Shown here: positions 29,861 through 39,274 of the stretch, piece by piece
Numbering within the stretch: position 1 is the first letter of the stretch
Layout: each line of letters opens with the position of its first letter
NCBI RefSeq assembly: GCF_030440575.1
Contig: NZ_CP047189.1
Span: 2,294,001-2,358,000, forward strand
DNA length: 64,000 bases
Direction of reading: 5' to 3'
Source of the DNA: Corynebacterium ciconiae DSM 44920
GTDB lineage: Bacteria; Actinomycetota; Actinomycetes; Mycobacteriales; Mycobacteriaceae
Notes under the pieces: model-generated
Databases searched by the model: none
Seen by the model: the letters and a program-made list of their open reading frames with translations, nothing else
What the model was told of the DNA's origin: nothing
Position numbers and translations under genes: made by a program

Positions 29861-30769
29861 CTATTCTTCCGCCATCAGCTGGGCTGCGCCCTGCTCTAGC
29901 AACTCCGTGGCCACAGTTGCCCCCAAGGTGCGGGCATCCTCCATGCCAGCGACCGCGGTGGAGGCGCTGCGCACCAGCTGCGCGCTGCCGTCGAGGGCAA
30001 AGACCCCAGCGGTGAGGCTCACCGCGCCCTCGCTGTATTCGGCATGGGCGGCCACTGGGGCGGTGCACCCAGCCTCGAGGGTGGCGAGCACCGAACGCTC
30101 GGCTGCGGCACACAGCTCAGTAGGCTGATCGGCGAGTGCACGAATTGCCTGCACCGCGTGGTCATCATCGGCGCGGCACTCGATCGCGAGTGCCCCTTGG
30201 GCCGGGGCGGGCATCAGGCGGGTGGCGTCGAAAAGCTCCGTGGCGCGATCGAGCTGCCCCATACGGGTGAGCCCCGCCGCAGCCAAAACCACCGCATCGA
30301 GCTCGCCGCTAAAGACCTTGCCCATGCGGGTATCAATATTGCCGCGTAGCGGGCGAATATCCAGATCAGGGCGCAGCGCCTTGAGCTGGGCGATACGCCG
30401 CGGCGCGGAGGTGCCCACCGTGGCGTGCGGGGGCAGCTCATCGAGGCTCAGACCATCGCGGGCAATGAGGGCCTCGCGACGATCCTCGCGGGCCGGAGTG
30501 GAGAGCACGAAACGATCATCCCGCGCGGTGGGGAGATCCTTGAAGGAGTGCACGGCCACATCGCACTCGCCGCGGGCCATGGCTTCGCGCAGCGCTTGGG
30601 TGAATACGCCAACACCGATGCGCTCCACCGGCGACATGTTCTTATCCCCAGGAGTGGTGATGATGGTTAATTCGGCGTCGTAGCCGAGTTCAGCCAACGC
30701 AGCGCGCACGTGGCCGGTTTGTGTGGTGGCAAGTTGAGATCCGCGAGTACCAATCCGAAACATGCCCAC
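29861..30769 (-). CDS. hemC: Porphobilinogen deaminase (hydroxymethylbilane synthase)
   Basis: Joins four porphobilinogens to hydroxymethylbilane in haem synthesis. The 302 residues show the opening [17 protein letters not shown], the substrate-binding [10 protein letters not shown] and [13 protein letters not shown] segments, and the cofactor-attachment Cys in [13 protein letters not shown]. It starts 5 bp after hemA. In many corynebacteria a hemD/cysG gene follows; here a terminator and then dnaK follow, so this locus is arranged differently. Confidence 0.96.
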   Translation of the reverse strand: MGMFRIGTRGSQLATTQTGHVRAALAELGYDAELTIITTPGDKNMSPVERIGVGVFTQALREAMARGECDVAVHSFKDLPTARDDRFVLSTPAREDRREALIARDGLSLDELPPHATVGTSAPRRIAQLKALRPDLDIRPLRGNIDTRMGKVFSGELDAVVLAAAGLTRMGQLDRATELFDATRLMPAPAQGALAIECRADDDHAVQAIRALADQPTELCAAAERSVLATLEAGCTAPVAAHAEYSEGAVSLTAGVFALDGSAQLVRSASTAVAGMEDARTLGATVATELLEQGAAQLMAEE

Positions 30770-30774
30770 TAAGG

Positions 30775-32169
30775 TTACTCGCCGATGCTCAGCGAGGAGG
30801 GGTAAGTCTCCGCTACAGACTCAGCGCGCACCGGCATGTGCCCCATATTTTCCGGCAGCTCGCCCATCGCCACCGCAATAGACCTGCCCGGCACTGGATC
30901 CTGCAGGCCAAAAAGCTCCTGAATCACCGTCTCATAGGTAATGGTGCCCGAGCGCGCCGCCAGCTGCTTGACCCGCACGGTAGGTTGATGCAGCAGCTTA
31001 TCGACGATCCTTCGCACCGTCCGGTTGACCTCATTGCGGTCCGCATCCTCCATGCCAGGGGTGCGCCGCAGCAGCTGCCCCATCTCAGCCTCCACCAGCT
31101 CGGCGGCGTGCTTGCGCAGAGCCGACACAGCCGGCACGACCTCGCGCACCCGCTGCTGCGAAGTGAACTGCTCTAGGGCATCGCGAACAATAGCCAGCGA
31201 CTCGGTGTGCACCTGCGAGATCTCACTATCCGCATGCTGGTGCAGCTTCTCAATGTTGATCAGGTGGCATCCGGCCCGATCAGCGATGGCATCGTCAAGA
31301 TCGCGCGGCAAGGACAAATCCACGCCCACGAGCCCTGGGTGCTCGGCCGGAATATCGCTGGCGTGAATAGTGAAACCATCGGCGCCGGTGGCTGACACCA
31401 CCATGGACACCTCGTTGAGCACCTCGCGCCGCTGCTCATAGCGCACCGCCTGGGCATTGACCCCCGCCTCTAGGGCATGGGCCACTAGGTTCTGTGCCCG
31501 CTCGAAGGTGCGATTGCACACGATCAGCTTGTCCACCCCCATGCGGCCCACGTGAGTGGAGGCCAAAGAGGCCATCGCGCCGGCGCCGAGCACGAGAACG
31601 CTCACCCCGTGAAGGGGTAGCTCTTGGTCCAAGCGGCCCATCTCCGCCACCGCTTGGTTCAGGGCAAAGGAGACCATGGAGGCCCCCGCCTCGTCGATAG
31701 CGGTCTCGGTGTGCACCCGCTTGCCGGTGTGCAGGGCGGTTTGGGTGAGCGAATGCAGTGCCGGGCCGGCGGTGGCTGACTGCGAAGCCAGCTGGTAGGC
31801 GTGACGAACCTGCCCGATAATCTGCTGCTCTCCCACCACCATGGAATCTAGGCCCGCGGTGACCATGAGCATGTGTTCTGCGGCCGCATCGGCATAACGC
31901 ACATAGAGCTTGGCACGCAGGGTATCGATATCAACCCCACTGTATTCATGCAGGACATCCACCACTTCGTGGACACCGGCGTGGAAGGAGGAGGTAACGC
32001 AATACACCTCTACCCGATTGCAGGTAGAGACAATGAGGGCCTCGGTGAGCGAGGGGCGGGTAATCAAGGTGGATGCAACGCGGATTGCTGCGTCATCATC
32101 CATGCTGAGCTGCTCAAGCAACGACACAGGTGCCGACCGGTGGGACATCCCCACAACTAGCACGCTCAT
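30775..32169 (-). CDS. hemA: Glutamyl-tRNA reductase
   Basis: Reduces glutamyl-tRNA to glutamate-1-semialdehyde with NADPH, the first committed step of the C5 haem pathway. The 464 residues have the catalytic Cys50 in STCNRVEVY, the substrate pocket GMSHRSAP, the NADPH domain with [12 protein letters not shown], and the C-terminal helical dimerisation domain ([20 protein letters not shown]). It is 68 bp downstream of the glutaredoxin-like gene and directly precedes hemC. Confidence 0.97.
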   Translation of the reverse strand: MSVLVVGMSHRSAPVSLLEQLSMDDDAAIRVASTLITRPSLTEALIVSTCNRVEVYCVTSSFHAGVHEVVDVLHEYSGVDIDTLRAKLYVRYADAAAEHMLMVTAGLDSMVVGEQQIIGQVRHAYQLASQSATAGPALHSLTQTALHTGKRVHTETAIDEAGASMVSFALNQAVAEMGRLDQELPLHGVSVLVLGAGAMASLASTHVGRMGVDKLIVCNRTFERAQNLVAHALEAGVNAQAVRYEQRREVLNEVSMVVSATGADGFTIHASDIPAEHPGLVGVDLSLPRDLDDAIADRAGCHLINIEKLHQHADSEISQVHTESLAIVRDALEQFTSQQRVREVVPAVSALRKHAAELVEAEMGQLLRRTPGMEDADRNEVNRTVRRIVDKLLHQPTVRVKQLAARSGTITYETVIQELFGLQDPVPGRSIAVAMGELPENMGHMPVRAESVAETYPSSLSIGE

Positions 32170-32237
32170 TGAAATAGCTCACCGCTTCCTCATCCGTCAC
32201 ATTAAAGCCTGATAAGAACGCTAGTCTGCTTTCCCCG

Positions 32238-32480
32238 TCAAGCCAACAAAGTGTTGGCTAACTCAGCACTGTCTACTTCCCAGCACGCGAACTCCTCGTC
32301 GTCCACCACAACCACCGGCACGCGATCGCCAAATTCCATGGCCAGCTCGGGGTCGTGGTCCACATCCAGCACCTGCCACGCGGCCCCGGCGGCGCGCACA
32401 ATCGGCTCAATTTGCTTGGCGACGCGGACACAGGATCCACAACCGGCACGGACCATGAGTTCAACGCGGTGGGTAGACAT
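32238..32480 (-). CDS. Glutaredoxin/thioredoxin-like small protein
   Basis: An 80-residue thioredoxin-fold protein with the redox motif AGCGSCVRV (C-G-S-C), a central VLDVDHDPEL and the cis-proline-like segment RVPVVVVDDEE. It fits the glutaredoxin-family (DUF836-like) proteins often found upstream of hemA in actinobacteria. Likely a cytoplasmic thiol-disulfide exchanger; partner unknown. Divergent from the HAD phosphatase gene across 141 bp. Confidence 0.85.
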   Translation of the reverse strand: MSTHRVELMVRAGCGSCVRVAKQIEPIVRAAGAAWQVLDVDHDPELAMEFGDRVPVVVVDDEEFACWEVDSAELANTLLA

Positions 32481-32621
32481 AAGAGAGCGTCAAGGCCTCC
32501 ATCCTTGTAGCGAGTCTAAGACGGCGAGCTGCGCCTTAACCTTATACGATGGCAAGGGTCCCACCTTCGGGCGTGTCGTACCAGCTTTAGCCCCTATTCG
32601 GAAAGTCACTGAATATTCGCC

Positions 32622-33677
32622 GTGAACTCCAACAACGTTTCGCTCGACCCCTTCGACGGGCCTAACTCGCCCTCGGAATTCCTGGCGGCGTGGTCGACCT
32701 CGCGGGGGAATCTGCGCCACTTCTTTGAAGATCGCGCGCTTCCGCCCATTGATGAGCAATCCCAGCGCGCCGCCGGCGAGGCTGCGGTGGCCGAGGCCTT
32801 CGGGCTTGATCCTGCCGATTTCGACTCTGGAATGACCAGCGTTTCTGGGGCCTTCGAGGCGGCGTCGGCACGCGCCGTCACCACCCCAGATCCGGATATC
32901 CCCCAAGACCACACGGCGGCTGCCTTCTTCGATGTGGATAACACCCTCATCCAAGGCGCCTCCATCATTGTCTTCGCCATGGGGTTGGCGAAGAAGAAGT
33001 ACTTTAAGTTCTCCGAGATCGCCCCCGTGGCCTATAAGCAAGTGAAGTTTCGCCTCACCGGCTCCGAGAATGCCAATGATGTGGCAGAAGGGCGCCAACA
33101 GGCATTGGAATTCATCAAAGGCCGCGATGTAAACGAATTGGTGGAGCTCTGCGAAGAAATCGTAGACACCCACATGTCCGACAAAATCTGGCCGGGCACC
33201 AAGGAACTTGCGGACATGCACCTCAACGCCGGCCAGCAGGTGTGGCTCGTGTCCGCCACCCCGGTACAGCTCGCCCAAATCCTGGCGCGCCGCTTTGGAT
33301 TTACTGGGGCACTCGGCACCGTCGCGGAGGTCAAGGACGGCAAATTCACCGGCCGGCTCGTGGGCGATATTTTGCACGGTTCCGGCAAGCGCCACGCCGT
33401 TGCCGCCCTGGCCGCCGTGGAACAGCTGGACCTGCGCCGCTGCACCGCCTACTCCGATTCCATTAATGATCTGCCCATGCTCTCCATGGTGGGCACGGCG
33501 GTAGCGGTGAACCCGGACGCGAAACTGCGCAAAACCGCCACCCAGCGGGGCTGGGAGGTGCGCGACTATCGCAATGTGCGCAAAGCCGTGCGCAAGTTCG
33601 GTCTGCCCGCCATTATTACCGCCGCCTTTTCTACCGGCGCGTGGCGTTATCTCGGCAAATCCAAGAAGAAGGCCTAA
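32622..33677 (+). CDS. HAD-family IB phosphatase (SerB-like)
   Basis: A 351-residue cytoplasmic phosphatase with motif [12 protein letters not shown] (Asp nucleophile), motif II VSATP, and motif [15 protein letters not shown] ~100-residue N-terminal extension precedes the catalytic domain, which belongs to the HAD-IB group containing SerB and related phosphatases. A Lys-rich tail follows. The substrate is unknown; serine-phosphate or a lysophospholipid head group are both possible for this subgroup. Start is GTG (MNSNNVSLD). A hairpin follows the stop codon at once. Confidence 0.85.
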   Translation: MNSNNVSLDPFDGPNSPSEFLAAWSTSRGNLRHFFEDRALPPIDEQSQRAAGEAAVAEAFGLDPADFDSGMTSVSGAFEAASARAVTTPDPDIPQDHTAAAFFDVDNTLIQGASIIVFAMGLAKKKYFKFSEIAPVAYKQVKFRLTGSENANDVAEGRQQALEFIKGRDVNELVELCEEIVDTHMSDKIWPGTKELADMHLNAGQQVWLVSATPVQLAQILARRFGFTGALGTVAEVKDGKFTGRLVGDILHGSGKRHAVAALAAVEQLDLRRCTAYSDSINDLPMLSMVGTAVAVNPDAKLRKTATQRGWEVRDYRNVRKAVRKFGLPAIITAAFSTGAWRYLGKSKKKA

Positions 33678-33698
33678 CCTGCGGGCCTCACCCGCAGG
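33678..33698 (+). terminator. Terminator of the HAD phosphatase gene
   Basis: CCTGCGGG-CCTCA-CCCGCAGG, a perfect 8-bp stem starting on the base after the TAA. Confidence 0.75.
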
Positions 33699-33728
33699 TC
33701 GCACTCGGTGCGCCGGTGCATATAAAAA

Positions 33729-33768
33729 CACACCGCCTAGCGGTAGATATTTCTACCGCGGCGGTGTG
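33729..33768. terminator. Bidirectional terminator before bS22
   Basis: CACACCGCC (33729-33737) and GGCGGTGTG (33760-33768) with an inner CGGTAGA/TTCTACCG stem. On the minus strand the stem is followed by TTTTTATA, so it is an intrinsic terminator for the bS22 gene and can also back up the HAD gene. Confidence 0.85.
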
Positions 33769-33811
33769 TGAGCAGGCCCAAGATTCGTGCCAAGGGCCGC
33801 GCGCATGAGGC

Positions 33812-33913
33812 TTACTTGCCAAGCTTGCGACGCTGAACGCGAGTACGGCGCAGCATCTTGCGGTGCTTCTTCTTGGACATGCGCTTGCGGCGCTTCTTGA
33901 TAACAGAACCCAT
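33812..33913 (-). CDS. Ribosomal protein bS22 / AURKAIP1-COX24 domain protein
   Basis: A 33-residue, extremely basic protein ([19 protein letters not shown] then a second basic half ending RRKLGK). It matches the actinobacterial AURKAIP1/COX24-domain peptide described as the small-subunit protein bS22 in mycobacteria. GAGG lies about 7 bases before the ATG. Stand-alone gene with a strong terminator. Confidence 0.9.
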   Translation of the reverse strand: MGSVIKKRRKRMSKKKHRKMLRRTRVQRRKLGK

Positions 33914-34218
33914 AGGGCATCCTCACTTACTTAAGATCGTTGTGCATGTATATACATAGTGTGCGCATCTGCGACGGCCATATGGCAGCCGTGGGCTGCC
34001 GGGGCGGACGGGCATCTCAAGACGCACCGCCCAGCAAAAAGTGCCGTAGCGCTCCGTCGTGGGAGCAGGTGTGATGCCACACGAATGCTAGCAATCATAC
34101 CTAGAGGGTGAGCGAGGATAAAATTCCCCCTCGCTACACCCCATCCAGCGACTCGGTGCGCTAACCAGCACGCACACCCCACACCCCAGCCGCAGAGGCT
34201 GCCGGTGCGGGGAGTGTT
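33914..34218. other. 305-bp intergenic region upstream of bS22
   Basis: Non-coding. It contains the leader and promoter of bS22 and, at the far end, the terminator of the 63-residue DNA-binding protein gene (34173-34217). No RNA gene or ORF was recognised. Confidence 0.5.
34173..34217 (-). terminator. Terminator of the BldC-like gene
   Basis: Imperfect long hairpin immediately after the stop: on the minus strand ACACTCCCC pairs with GGGGTGTG-type sequence around a GGCAGCC/GGCTG inner stem. Confidence 0.55.
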
Positions 34219-34410
34219 TTAGCCGGCGTCGTAGAACGATGCCTCGAGGTACTCATTCACGGCCTTCTCGTGAACTCGGAAGGAACGGCCGACGCGCACG
34301 GCGGGCAGCTCGCTGGAGTGAATGAGACGGTACACAGTCATCTTGGACACGCGCATGATGTCAGCGACTTCTGCGACGGTCAAGAATGTGCCATTGTCCT
34401 CGTGTGCCAT
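34219..34410 (-). CDS. BldC/excisionase-like helix-turn-helix protein
   Basis: A 63-residue single-domain MerR-like winged helix (HTH_17, 'excisionase family'): TFLTVAEVADIMRVSKMTVYRLI then LPAVRVGRSFRVHEKAVNEYL. Although the family name suggests phage excision, this chromosomal actinobacterial type (BldC-like) is a stand-alone transcription regulator. No integrase or phage gene is nearby. Monogenic, with its own terminator. Target genes unknown. Confidence 0.88.
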   Translation of the reverse strand: MAHEDNGTFLTVAEVADIMRVSKMTVYRLIHSSELPAVRVGRSFRVHEKAVNEYLEASFYDAG

Positions 34411-34785
34411 AGTGTTAAACCCTTCATAACGCGAACGCGCTGCAGGCTTCCCCTCCTGCAGATGGAGACACGATCGTGTTCGTCAACAGCTTAGCGTTAA
34501 TCCTGTTACTAATGCGAGCTGTTGGGATGTGGTTTATCTCAGCTGTCACATGAGTCTGGTGGGAAAAACACAACCACGTGAGTCACACGGGCGCGCCCCT
34601 GCCCCACCCTGCTCGTCATTTGTGCAGATGACAGCACATACGCAGCTCAGCCGCACCAGCCATATCCCGTCCACAACCGCCCCGCCCAATCACGGCGCGC
34701 ACCCCAGTCGAACGGGCTGACATGAGAAAAGCACTCCACCCATCGGCGGGGTGAAGTGCTACTTAAGGGTTTGCTGTGGGCGGGA
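34411..34785. other. 375-bp intergenic region
   Basis: Non-coding. It contains the promoter and leader of the BldC-like gene (first ~120 bp), then unremarkable sequence, and the proC terminator at 34730-34760. I see no gene in it. Confidence 0.5.
34730..34760 (-). terminator. proC intrinsic terminator
   Basis: On the minus strand AGCACT-T-CACCC, a short loop, GGGTG-G-AGTGCT, then TTTTCTC. Stem with one mismatch followed by a U-rich tail. Confidence 0.85.
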
Positions 34786-35592
34786 TTAGGACAGCTCTGC
34801 AGAACGCTGAGCGCAGGCCTCCATGGCCTTATAGAAGGCAGCCCTGATGCCCGACTCCTCCAAGGAGCGAATCGCGGCCACCGTGGTGCCCGCCGGGGAG
34901 GAAACCGAGGCCCGCAGCTCCACGGGTGACTTGCCGCCATCCTTGAGCATCGCGGCCGCACCATCGATAGCGCCCACCGCCAACCGCTCGGCGAGTTCGC
35001 GTTTCAGGCCCAGCTGCACGCCGGCATCCGTCATCGCCTCGGCCATGAGGAACACATAGGCCGGGGAGGAACCCGACATGGCGGTGACCACGTCAATATC
35101 GGATTCCTTCACCTGCACCACCTCGCCGACTGCGGAGAGAAGCTCGGAGACCGTATCCATGTCAGCCTCACTGGCGAAGCGGCCCGCCGCCATAGCGGAT
35201 ACGCCCTTGCCCACGAACATGGGCGTATTGGGCATCACGCGCACCAGCGGGGTGCCGGCAGACACAACCTCTTCCATCGCCGCCAAGGAAATACCGGCGG
35301 CCATAGACACCACGATCGCATCTTCGGTGTTTTCGTTGAGCGAATCCGAGATCTCATCCAGCACCTGCACGAGCAGGTGAGGTTTGACCGCCAAGAACAC
35401 CACATCCACGCCCTCGACGGCCTGGTAGTTATCGGTGTAGTCGTTGATCTCGAAGCGCTCCGCAAGCTCGCGTCCGCGCTCCTCCCGGCGGTTGGACACG
35501 TTAATATCCTGCGGGCGGGTTCCACCGGCAATGAGCCCAGAGACGAGGGCCTCACCGATGTTGCCGCCACCAATCACTGCAATCTTGGTCAT
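34786..35592 (-). CDS. proC: Pyrroline-5-carboxylate reductase
   Basis: Last step of proline synthesis, NAD(P)H-dependent. The 268 residues begin with the Rossmann motif [19 protein letters not shown] and contain RVMPNTP and the ProC signature near the end ([21 protein letters not shown]). The ATG at 35592 is chosen because it opens the first beta strand; the upstream in-frame sequence is non-conserved. Own promoter is likely, since a terminator hairpin (35631-35666) separates it from the gene before. Confidence 0.96.
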   Translation of the reverse strand: MTKIAVIGGGNIGEALVSGLIAGGTRPQDINVSNRREERGRELAERFEINDYTDNYQAVEGVDVVFLAVKPHLLVQVLDEISDSLNENTEDAIVVSMAAGISLAAMEEVVSAGTPLVRVMPNTPMFVGKGVSAMAAGRFASEADMDTVSELLSAVGEVVQVKESDIDVVTAMSGSSPAYVFLMAEAMTDAGVQLGLKRELAERLAVGAIDGAAAMLKDGGKSPVELRASVSSPAGTTVAAIRSLEESGIRAAFYKAMEACAQRSAELS

Positions 35593-35630
35593 AGAACCAC
35601 TGTGCCAGATTCGCTTGCCAGCGCAAGAAA

Positions 35631-35666
35631 CAACCCCCGCCGGATGGTATCTCTCCGGCGGGGTTG
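35631..35666 (-). terminator. Terminator of the ppx / membrane-protein pair
   Basis: CAACCCCCGCCGG pairs with CCGGCGGGGTTG (one bulged C). On the minus strand the stem is followed by TTTCTT. It lies about 30 bp after the stop at 35698. Confidence 0.75.
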
Positions 35667-35697
35667 GACAGGGATAGCATGGGGGCAAGCGACGCTG

Positions 35698-36702
35698 CTA
35701 GAGCCCGGCTATGAGCGAGGGCCCGAAGGTGAGCACCAGCCCGACCACCGCGGCGAGCACCATGGTGAGCTTGTCGCGGTCGGTGCGCATGGCATGAACA
35801 ATGCCGACGATACCGCCGGTGACCGCCACGGCCAGCACCCCAGTGATGATGTTGTTGAAGTTCGACCACAGCAACTCGAAGCCCTTGAAGATGGCAATAC
35901 CGATCACCACGGCCACCACCGTCATGCCGATGATCGCGGGGATGGACACCGAGCGCTCGGAATCCTCATCCACCGCCGGTGCATCGGCCTCCGGCTCGGC
36001 CAGCTCATTGGGCTGGGCCTGGGACTGATCCGACTGTGCCGGTGCCGCCATGTAGGGGGCGCGGCGCTGCGGGGTCTCGCTGCGCGGCTGCTCGCCTACG
36101 GCGTCGAAGTGGGCGGTCGGGGCCTCATCGCGGGCCTCGCCCTCGGACTCCGGGGAGCGCTCGATGGACTCAACCTGCTCCGGCTGGGCGGGCGCCGGCT
36201 GGTTCTGCTCAGCGTGGGCCTTCGCCTGCTCTGGGCTCACAGCCTGGAAGGTATCGGTGGTCAGGCGCGGCTGCTCGTTTTCGTGCACCACGTCCAGCAC
36301 CATCGTCTCATCCTTGTCCTGCTTGGCACTGCCGCGCGGAACTCGGTTGAGCTTGGGATTAAAGGCGGGCGCCTGATCCTGCTGCGGCTCAGACTCAGCG
36401 GTCGCAGCCTCGTTGCTGCCCTGGGCGGTGGATGCTGCGGCACCGTCCTCCTCTGCGGGGGCGTCTGCCGCCGGTGCGTCCGCCCCTGCGCGGGCAGTGT
36501 TTTCCGCGTCGATCGGCTGGGAGGTGTGCTTGGGCTGCTCTGGGCTTTCGTCTACCTTCGGGATCGAACCGGTGAGCTCGGCAACGGACACTCCGCCTTC
36601 TTCGAGGCTGCGGCGCCGGCGACGTCTCCGCGGAGCATCATCGCCGCTTTCTTTGGACGCGCGGGCTAAGAGCTCTGCGACTGTCAGCTGTTGGTCGCTC
36701 AT
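35698..36702 (-). CDS. Polybasic/acidic membrane protein linked to ppx
   Basis: A 334-residue conserved hypothetical. Residues ~25-31 are a run of seven Arg. Residues ~35-245 are disordered and rich in Ala, Glu, Pro and Gln. The C-terminal ~85 residues hold three membrane spans (IIGMTVVAVVIGIAIF; ITGVLAVAVTGGIVGIV; LTMVLAAVVGLVLTFGPSLIA). The long tail should be cytoplasmic. It begins 14 bp after the Ppx/GppA gene, so the two form an operon. Function unknown. Its layout recalls other corynebacterial proteins that tether to the membrane through short C-terminal spans. Confidence 0.75.
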   Translation of the reverse strand: MSDQQLTVAELLARASKESGDDAPRRRRRRRSLEEGGVSVAELTGSIPKVDESPEQPKHTSQPIDAENTARAGADAPAADAPAEEDGAAASTAQGSNEAATAESEPQQDQAPAFNPKLNRVPRGSAKQDKDETMVLDVVHENEQPRLTTDTFQAVSPEQAKAHAEQNQPAPAQPEQVESIERSPESEGEARDEAPTAHFDAVGEQPRSETPQRRAPYMAAPAQSDQSQAQPNELAEPEADAPAVDEDSERSVSIPAIIGMTVVAVVIGIAIFKGFELLWSNFNNIITGVLAVAVTGGIVGIVHAMRTDRDKLTMVLAAVVGLVLTFGPSLIAGL

Positions 36703-36716
36703 ACTCGCTTCCTTTC

Positions 36717-37646
36717 CTAGTCCAATCCCTTATCAATCCGTCTAAGGATAACCCCTTCACGCAGCGCCCATGGGCAAATCTCGATCTTTTCGAGCCCCAG
36801 GGCACGCATGCTTGCCTCTGCAACGAGGGCACCTGCGACAATCTGATGGGAACGGTCCGAGCTTACTCCTTCGAGCTCCGCTCGGTCACTCGCTGTCATG
36901 CGGGAAATAAATGCGATCAGCTGGCGCAAGCCCGGCGCGGTCAGGGTGCGCTTAACGCGCGGCCCCGCCGAGGAGGGGGCGGCACCAGTAAGCCGGGCCA
37001 GGGTGCGGAAAGTTTTGCTGGTTCCCACCGCCAAGTTGGCATGGCCGCAGTTCTTCAACTGCTGAGCGGGTTCCGCGAGTTCGGCATCGATGTAATCGCG
37101 AAGGATGTTGATCTTCTTTCGCGAGGGCGGGTCCGTGTCGAACCAATTGTGAGTAAGCCGACCCGCTCCGAGATCGAGCGAGAAGGCCTTCTCTGGGTGT
37201 TCGTCGGTACCGGTGGAAAGCTCGAGGGAGCCACCGCCGATATCGAGGTTGATGATGCGGCCGGCGGACCAGCCGTACCAGCGTCGTACCGCGAGGAAGG
37301 TGAGCACGGCTTCTTCCTCGCCGGTGAGGACTTCGAGCCTGATGCCCGATTCCTTTTCGACGCGATCCAATACTTTCTTCTGATTCGTGGCAGAGCGAAC
37401 CGCGGAGGTGGCGAACGCCATGACCTCATCGCACTGCAGCGTGTTGGCGAGTTCGCTCGCCTCTGCCACATTCTTGATCAGCTTCGCCTGTCCCTTGTCA
37501 TTGAGGGCGCCGTCTGCGTCGAGGAATTCCACGAGTTTCATCGTGGTCTTCCAATCGCTCATGGGGGTGGGATGTCCACCCGAGCGCGCATCGACTGCCA
37601 CCAAGTGGACAGTGTTACTGCCAACGTCCAATACACCTAATCGCAC
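36717..37646 (-). CDS. Ppx/GppA exopolyphosphatase family protein
   Basis: Hydrolyses polyphosphate chains or pppGpp. The 309 residues have the actin-like ATPase-fold motifs LDVGSNTVHLVAVDA (phosphate 1), FATSAVRSATNQ, and NLDIGGGSLEL (phosphate 2). At ~310 residues it is the short actinobacterial type (Ppx2-like) without the extra C-terminal HD-like domain. Only 33 bp separate its ATG from the divergent Cys-rich protein gene, so the two promoters must overlap coding starts. Confidence 0.92.
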   Translation of the reverse strand: MRLGVLDVGSNTVHLVAVDARSGGHPTPMSDWKTTMKLVEFLDADGALNDKGQAKLIKNVAEASELANTLQCDEVMAFATSAVRSATNQKKVLDRVEKESGIRLEVLTGEEEAVLTFLAVRRWYGWSAGRIINLDIGGGSLELSTGTDEHPEKAFSLDLGAGRLTHNWFDTDPPSRKKINILRDYIDAELAEPAQQLKNCGHANLAVGTSKTFRTLARLTGAAPSSAGPRVKRTLTAPGLRQLIAFISRMTASDRAELEGVSSDRSHQIVAGALVAEASMRALGLEKIEICPWALREGVILRRIDKGLD

Positions 37647-37679
37647 AACTTTAGGGTAGCGGGTCTAAGTTGGAAAAGT

Positions 37680-38564
37680 GTGAACACCCCGCATGAGACG
37701 TCGACATTTCTTGGCTTTCCCGCCACCTCCCCGGCCGGCCGATCCATTCTCGAGGGACGGGAATTAGCACCCGATTTCCCCCGCCAATGGCTGGAATTTC
37801 ACAACCCCGAAGACCCGAATCACCTGTTCAAAGTGGACATCACTTGGCTGACCGCTCAGTGGCGCTGCCACTTCGGCCAACCCGAGTGCCTTGGCATCGA
37901 CGAGAACAACCGGGTAGTGGGGTGCTGCAATCATGGGGCTTTTCTCACAGACGAGTCCGATCAGGATCTGCTCTATAACTCCGTGGCTGAAATGCCAGCG
38001 AAGTTTTGGCAGCTTCGCCCAGCGGAAGTCGATGAATACATCGCCGCTGCCGACGCCACCGAGATCGAGCCGTGGCTGGAATGGGACGAACTCGAAAACG
38101 AAGACGGGGAGATGGAACCGGCGTTGAAGACGAAGCTTGTCGACGGCGCCTGCATCTTTGCCAACCGCACCGGACACGGCACAGGCCCCGGCTGCGCCCT
38201 CCACCAATACGCGATGGCCAGCGGCCAGGACATCACGGAGATCAAACCGGAGGTGTGTTGGCTGGTGCCACTGCGCCGCGAAGAGGAATGGGTCGTGCGC
38301 GCCGATGGCGCCGATATTCTCACCACCACCATCTCTGAGTATGAGCGCCGGGCGTGGGGCAATGGCGGCGAGGACTTTGATTGGTGGTGCACCTCCGCGC
38401 CGTCCTGCCACACCAGCGAGGAGCCGATGTGGCGCAGCTATGAGACGGAGCTGCGGCGCGTCATGGGCGATGCCTCCTATGACCGGCTCGTGGAGCTGAT
38501 CACTCAGACTAAAGGCTCCGCTCTCGCCCATCCGGCCACGGTGGCGGCGAGGGAGCGTCGATAA
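37680..38564 (+). CDS. Cysteine-rich protein of unknown function
   Basis: A 294-residue soluble protein. Nine Cys occur in compact motifs: CHFGQPEC (63 and 70), GCCNHGAF (82-83), GACIF, GPGCALHQY, VCWL and WWCTSAPSC. The spacing recalls small iron-sulfur or zinc-chelating proteins, and CALHQYA/GTGPGC resemble the YkgJ/DUF3109-like group, but I cannot confirm a family. Start GTG at 37680 gives MNTPHETST, very close to the divergent ppx start, which suggests a short-leader or leaderless message. Converges with regX3 with an 18-bp gap. Confidence 0.75.
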   Translation: MNTPHETSTFLGFPATSPAGRSILEGRELAPDFPRQWLEFHNPEDPNHLFKVDITWLTAQWRCHFGQPECLGIDENNRVVGCCNHGAFLTDESDQDLLYNSVAEMPAKFWQLRPAEVDEYIAAADATEIEPWLEWDELENEDGEMEPALKTKLVDGACIFANRTGHGTGPGCALHQYAMASGQDITEIKPEVCWLVPLRREEEWVVRADGADILTTTISEYERRAWGNGGEDFDWWCTSAPSCHTSEEPMWRSYETELRRVMGDASYDRLVELITQTKGSALAHPATVAARERR

Positions 38565-38582
38565 GCGCCATGCGCTGAGGGG

Positions 38583-39272
38583 CTATGCCTCGAACTTGTA
38601 GCCCAAGCCGCGCACAGTAATGAGGTATCGCGGCTTGGATGGCTGCTCTTCGATCTTCGAGCGCAGGCGTTTGACGTGCACATCGAGGGTTTTGGTATCG
38701 CCCACATAGTCCGCACCCCACACCCGATCGATCAGCTGGGAGCGGGTGAGTACCCGTCCAGCGTTGCGCAGGAGATACTCCAAGAGATCGAACTCCTTCA
38801 GGGGCAGGGCGATCTCCTCGCCGTCCACGGTGACAGTGTGCGATTCCACGTCCATGCGCACTCGGCCACCCTTGAGTACCTGCTCATCGAATTCCTCCTC
38901 GGCAGGCCGCTCGCCGCCGCGGCGTAGCACGGCACGGATTCGGGCAATGAGCTCGCGGGAGGAATACGGCTTGGTCACATAATCGTCGGCGCCGAGCTCC
39001 AAGCCCACTACCTTATCGATCTCGGAGTCGCGCGCCGTCACCATGATCACCGGTACTTGCGAACTCTGGCGCAGCTGCTTGCACACATCGGTGCCGGACA
39101 TCCCGGGAAGCATGAGGTCCAGCAAAACGATATCGATATCGTTGTTATTAAACTCCACCAGCGCCGAGGGGCCATCGGAGGCGGTTACCACCTCAAAGCC
39201 CTCCTTCGCCAGCAGGAATGCCAAAGGTTCTGCGAGCGATTCTTCGTCCTCAACAATGAGAATGCGCGTCAT
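38583..39272 (-). CDS. regX3: Response regulator RegX3
   Basis: OmpR/PhoB-type response regulator of the phosphate-responsive SenX3-RegX3 pair. The 229 residues have a receiver domain with phospho-acceptor Asp52 (LLDLMLPG), acidic DE (9-10), conserved TAR at ~80 and Lys at ~102, then a winged-helix DNA-binding domain ending YLITVRGLGYKFEA. It begins 2 bp after the senX3 stop. Confidence 0.95.
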   Translation of the reverse strand: MTRILIVEDEESLAEPLAFLLAKEGFEVVTASDGPSALVEFNNNDIDIVLLDLMLPGMSGTDVCKQLRQSSQVPVIMVTARDSEIDKVVGLELGADDYVTKPYSSRELIARIRAVLRRGGERPAEEEFDEQVLKGGRVRMDVESHTVTVDGEEIALPLKEFDLLEYLLRNAGRVLTRSQLIDRVWGADYVGDTKTLDVHVKRLRSKIEEQPSKPRYLITVRGLGYKFEA

Positions 39273-39274
39273 GG

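Noticed and set aside
34219..34410. Excisionase as evidence of a prophage or integrative element
   Set aside because: No integrase, attachment repeats or phage genes nearby. The protein is the stand-alone BldC-like type.
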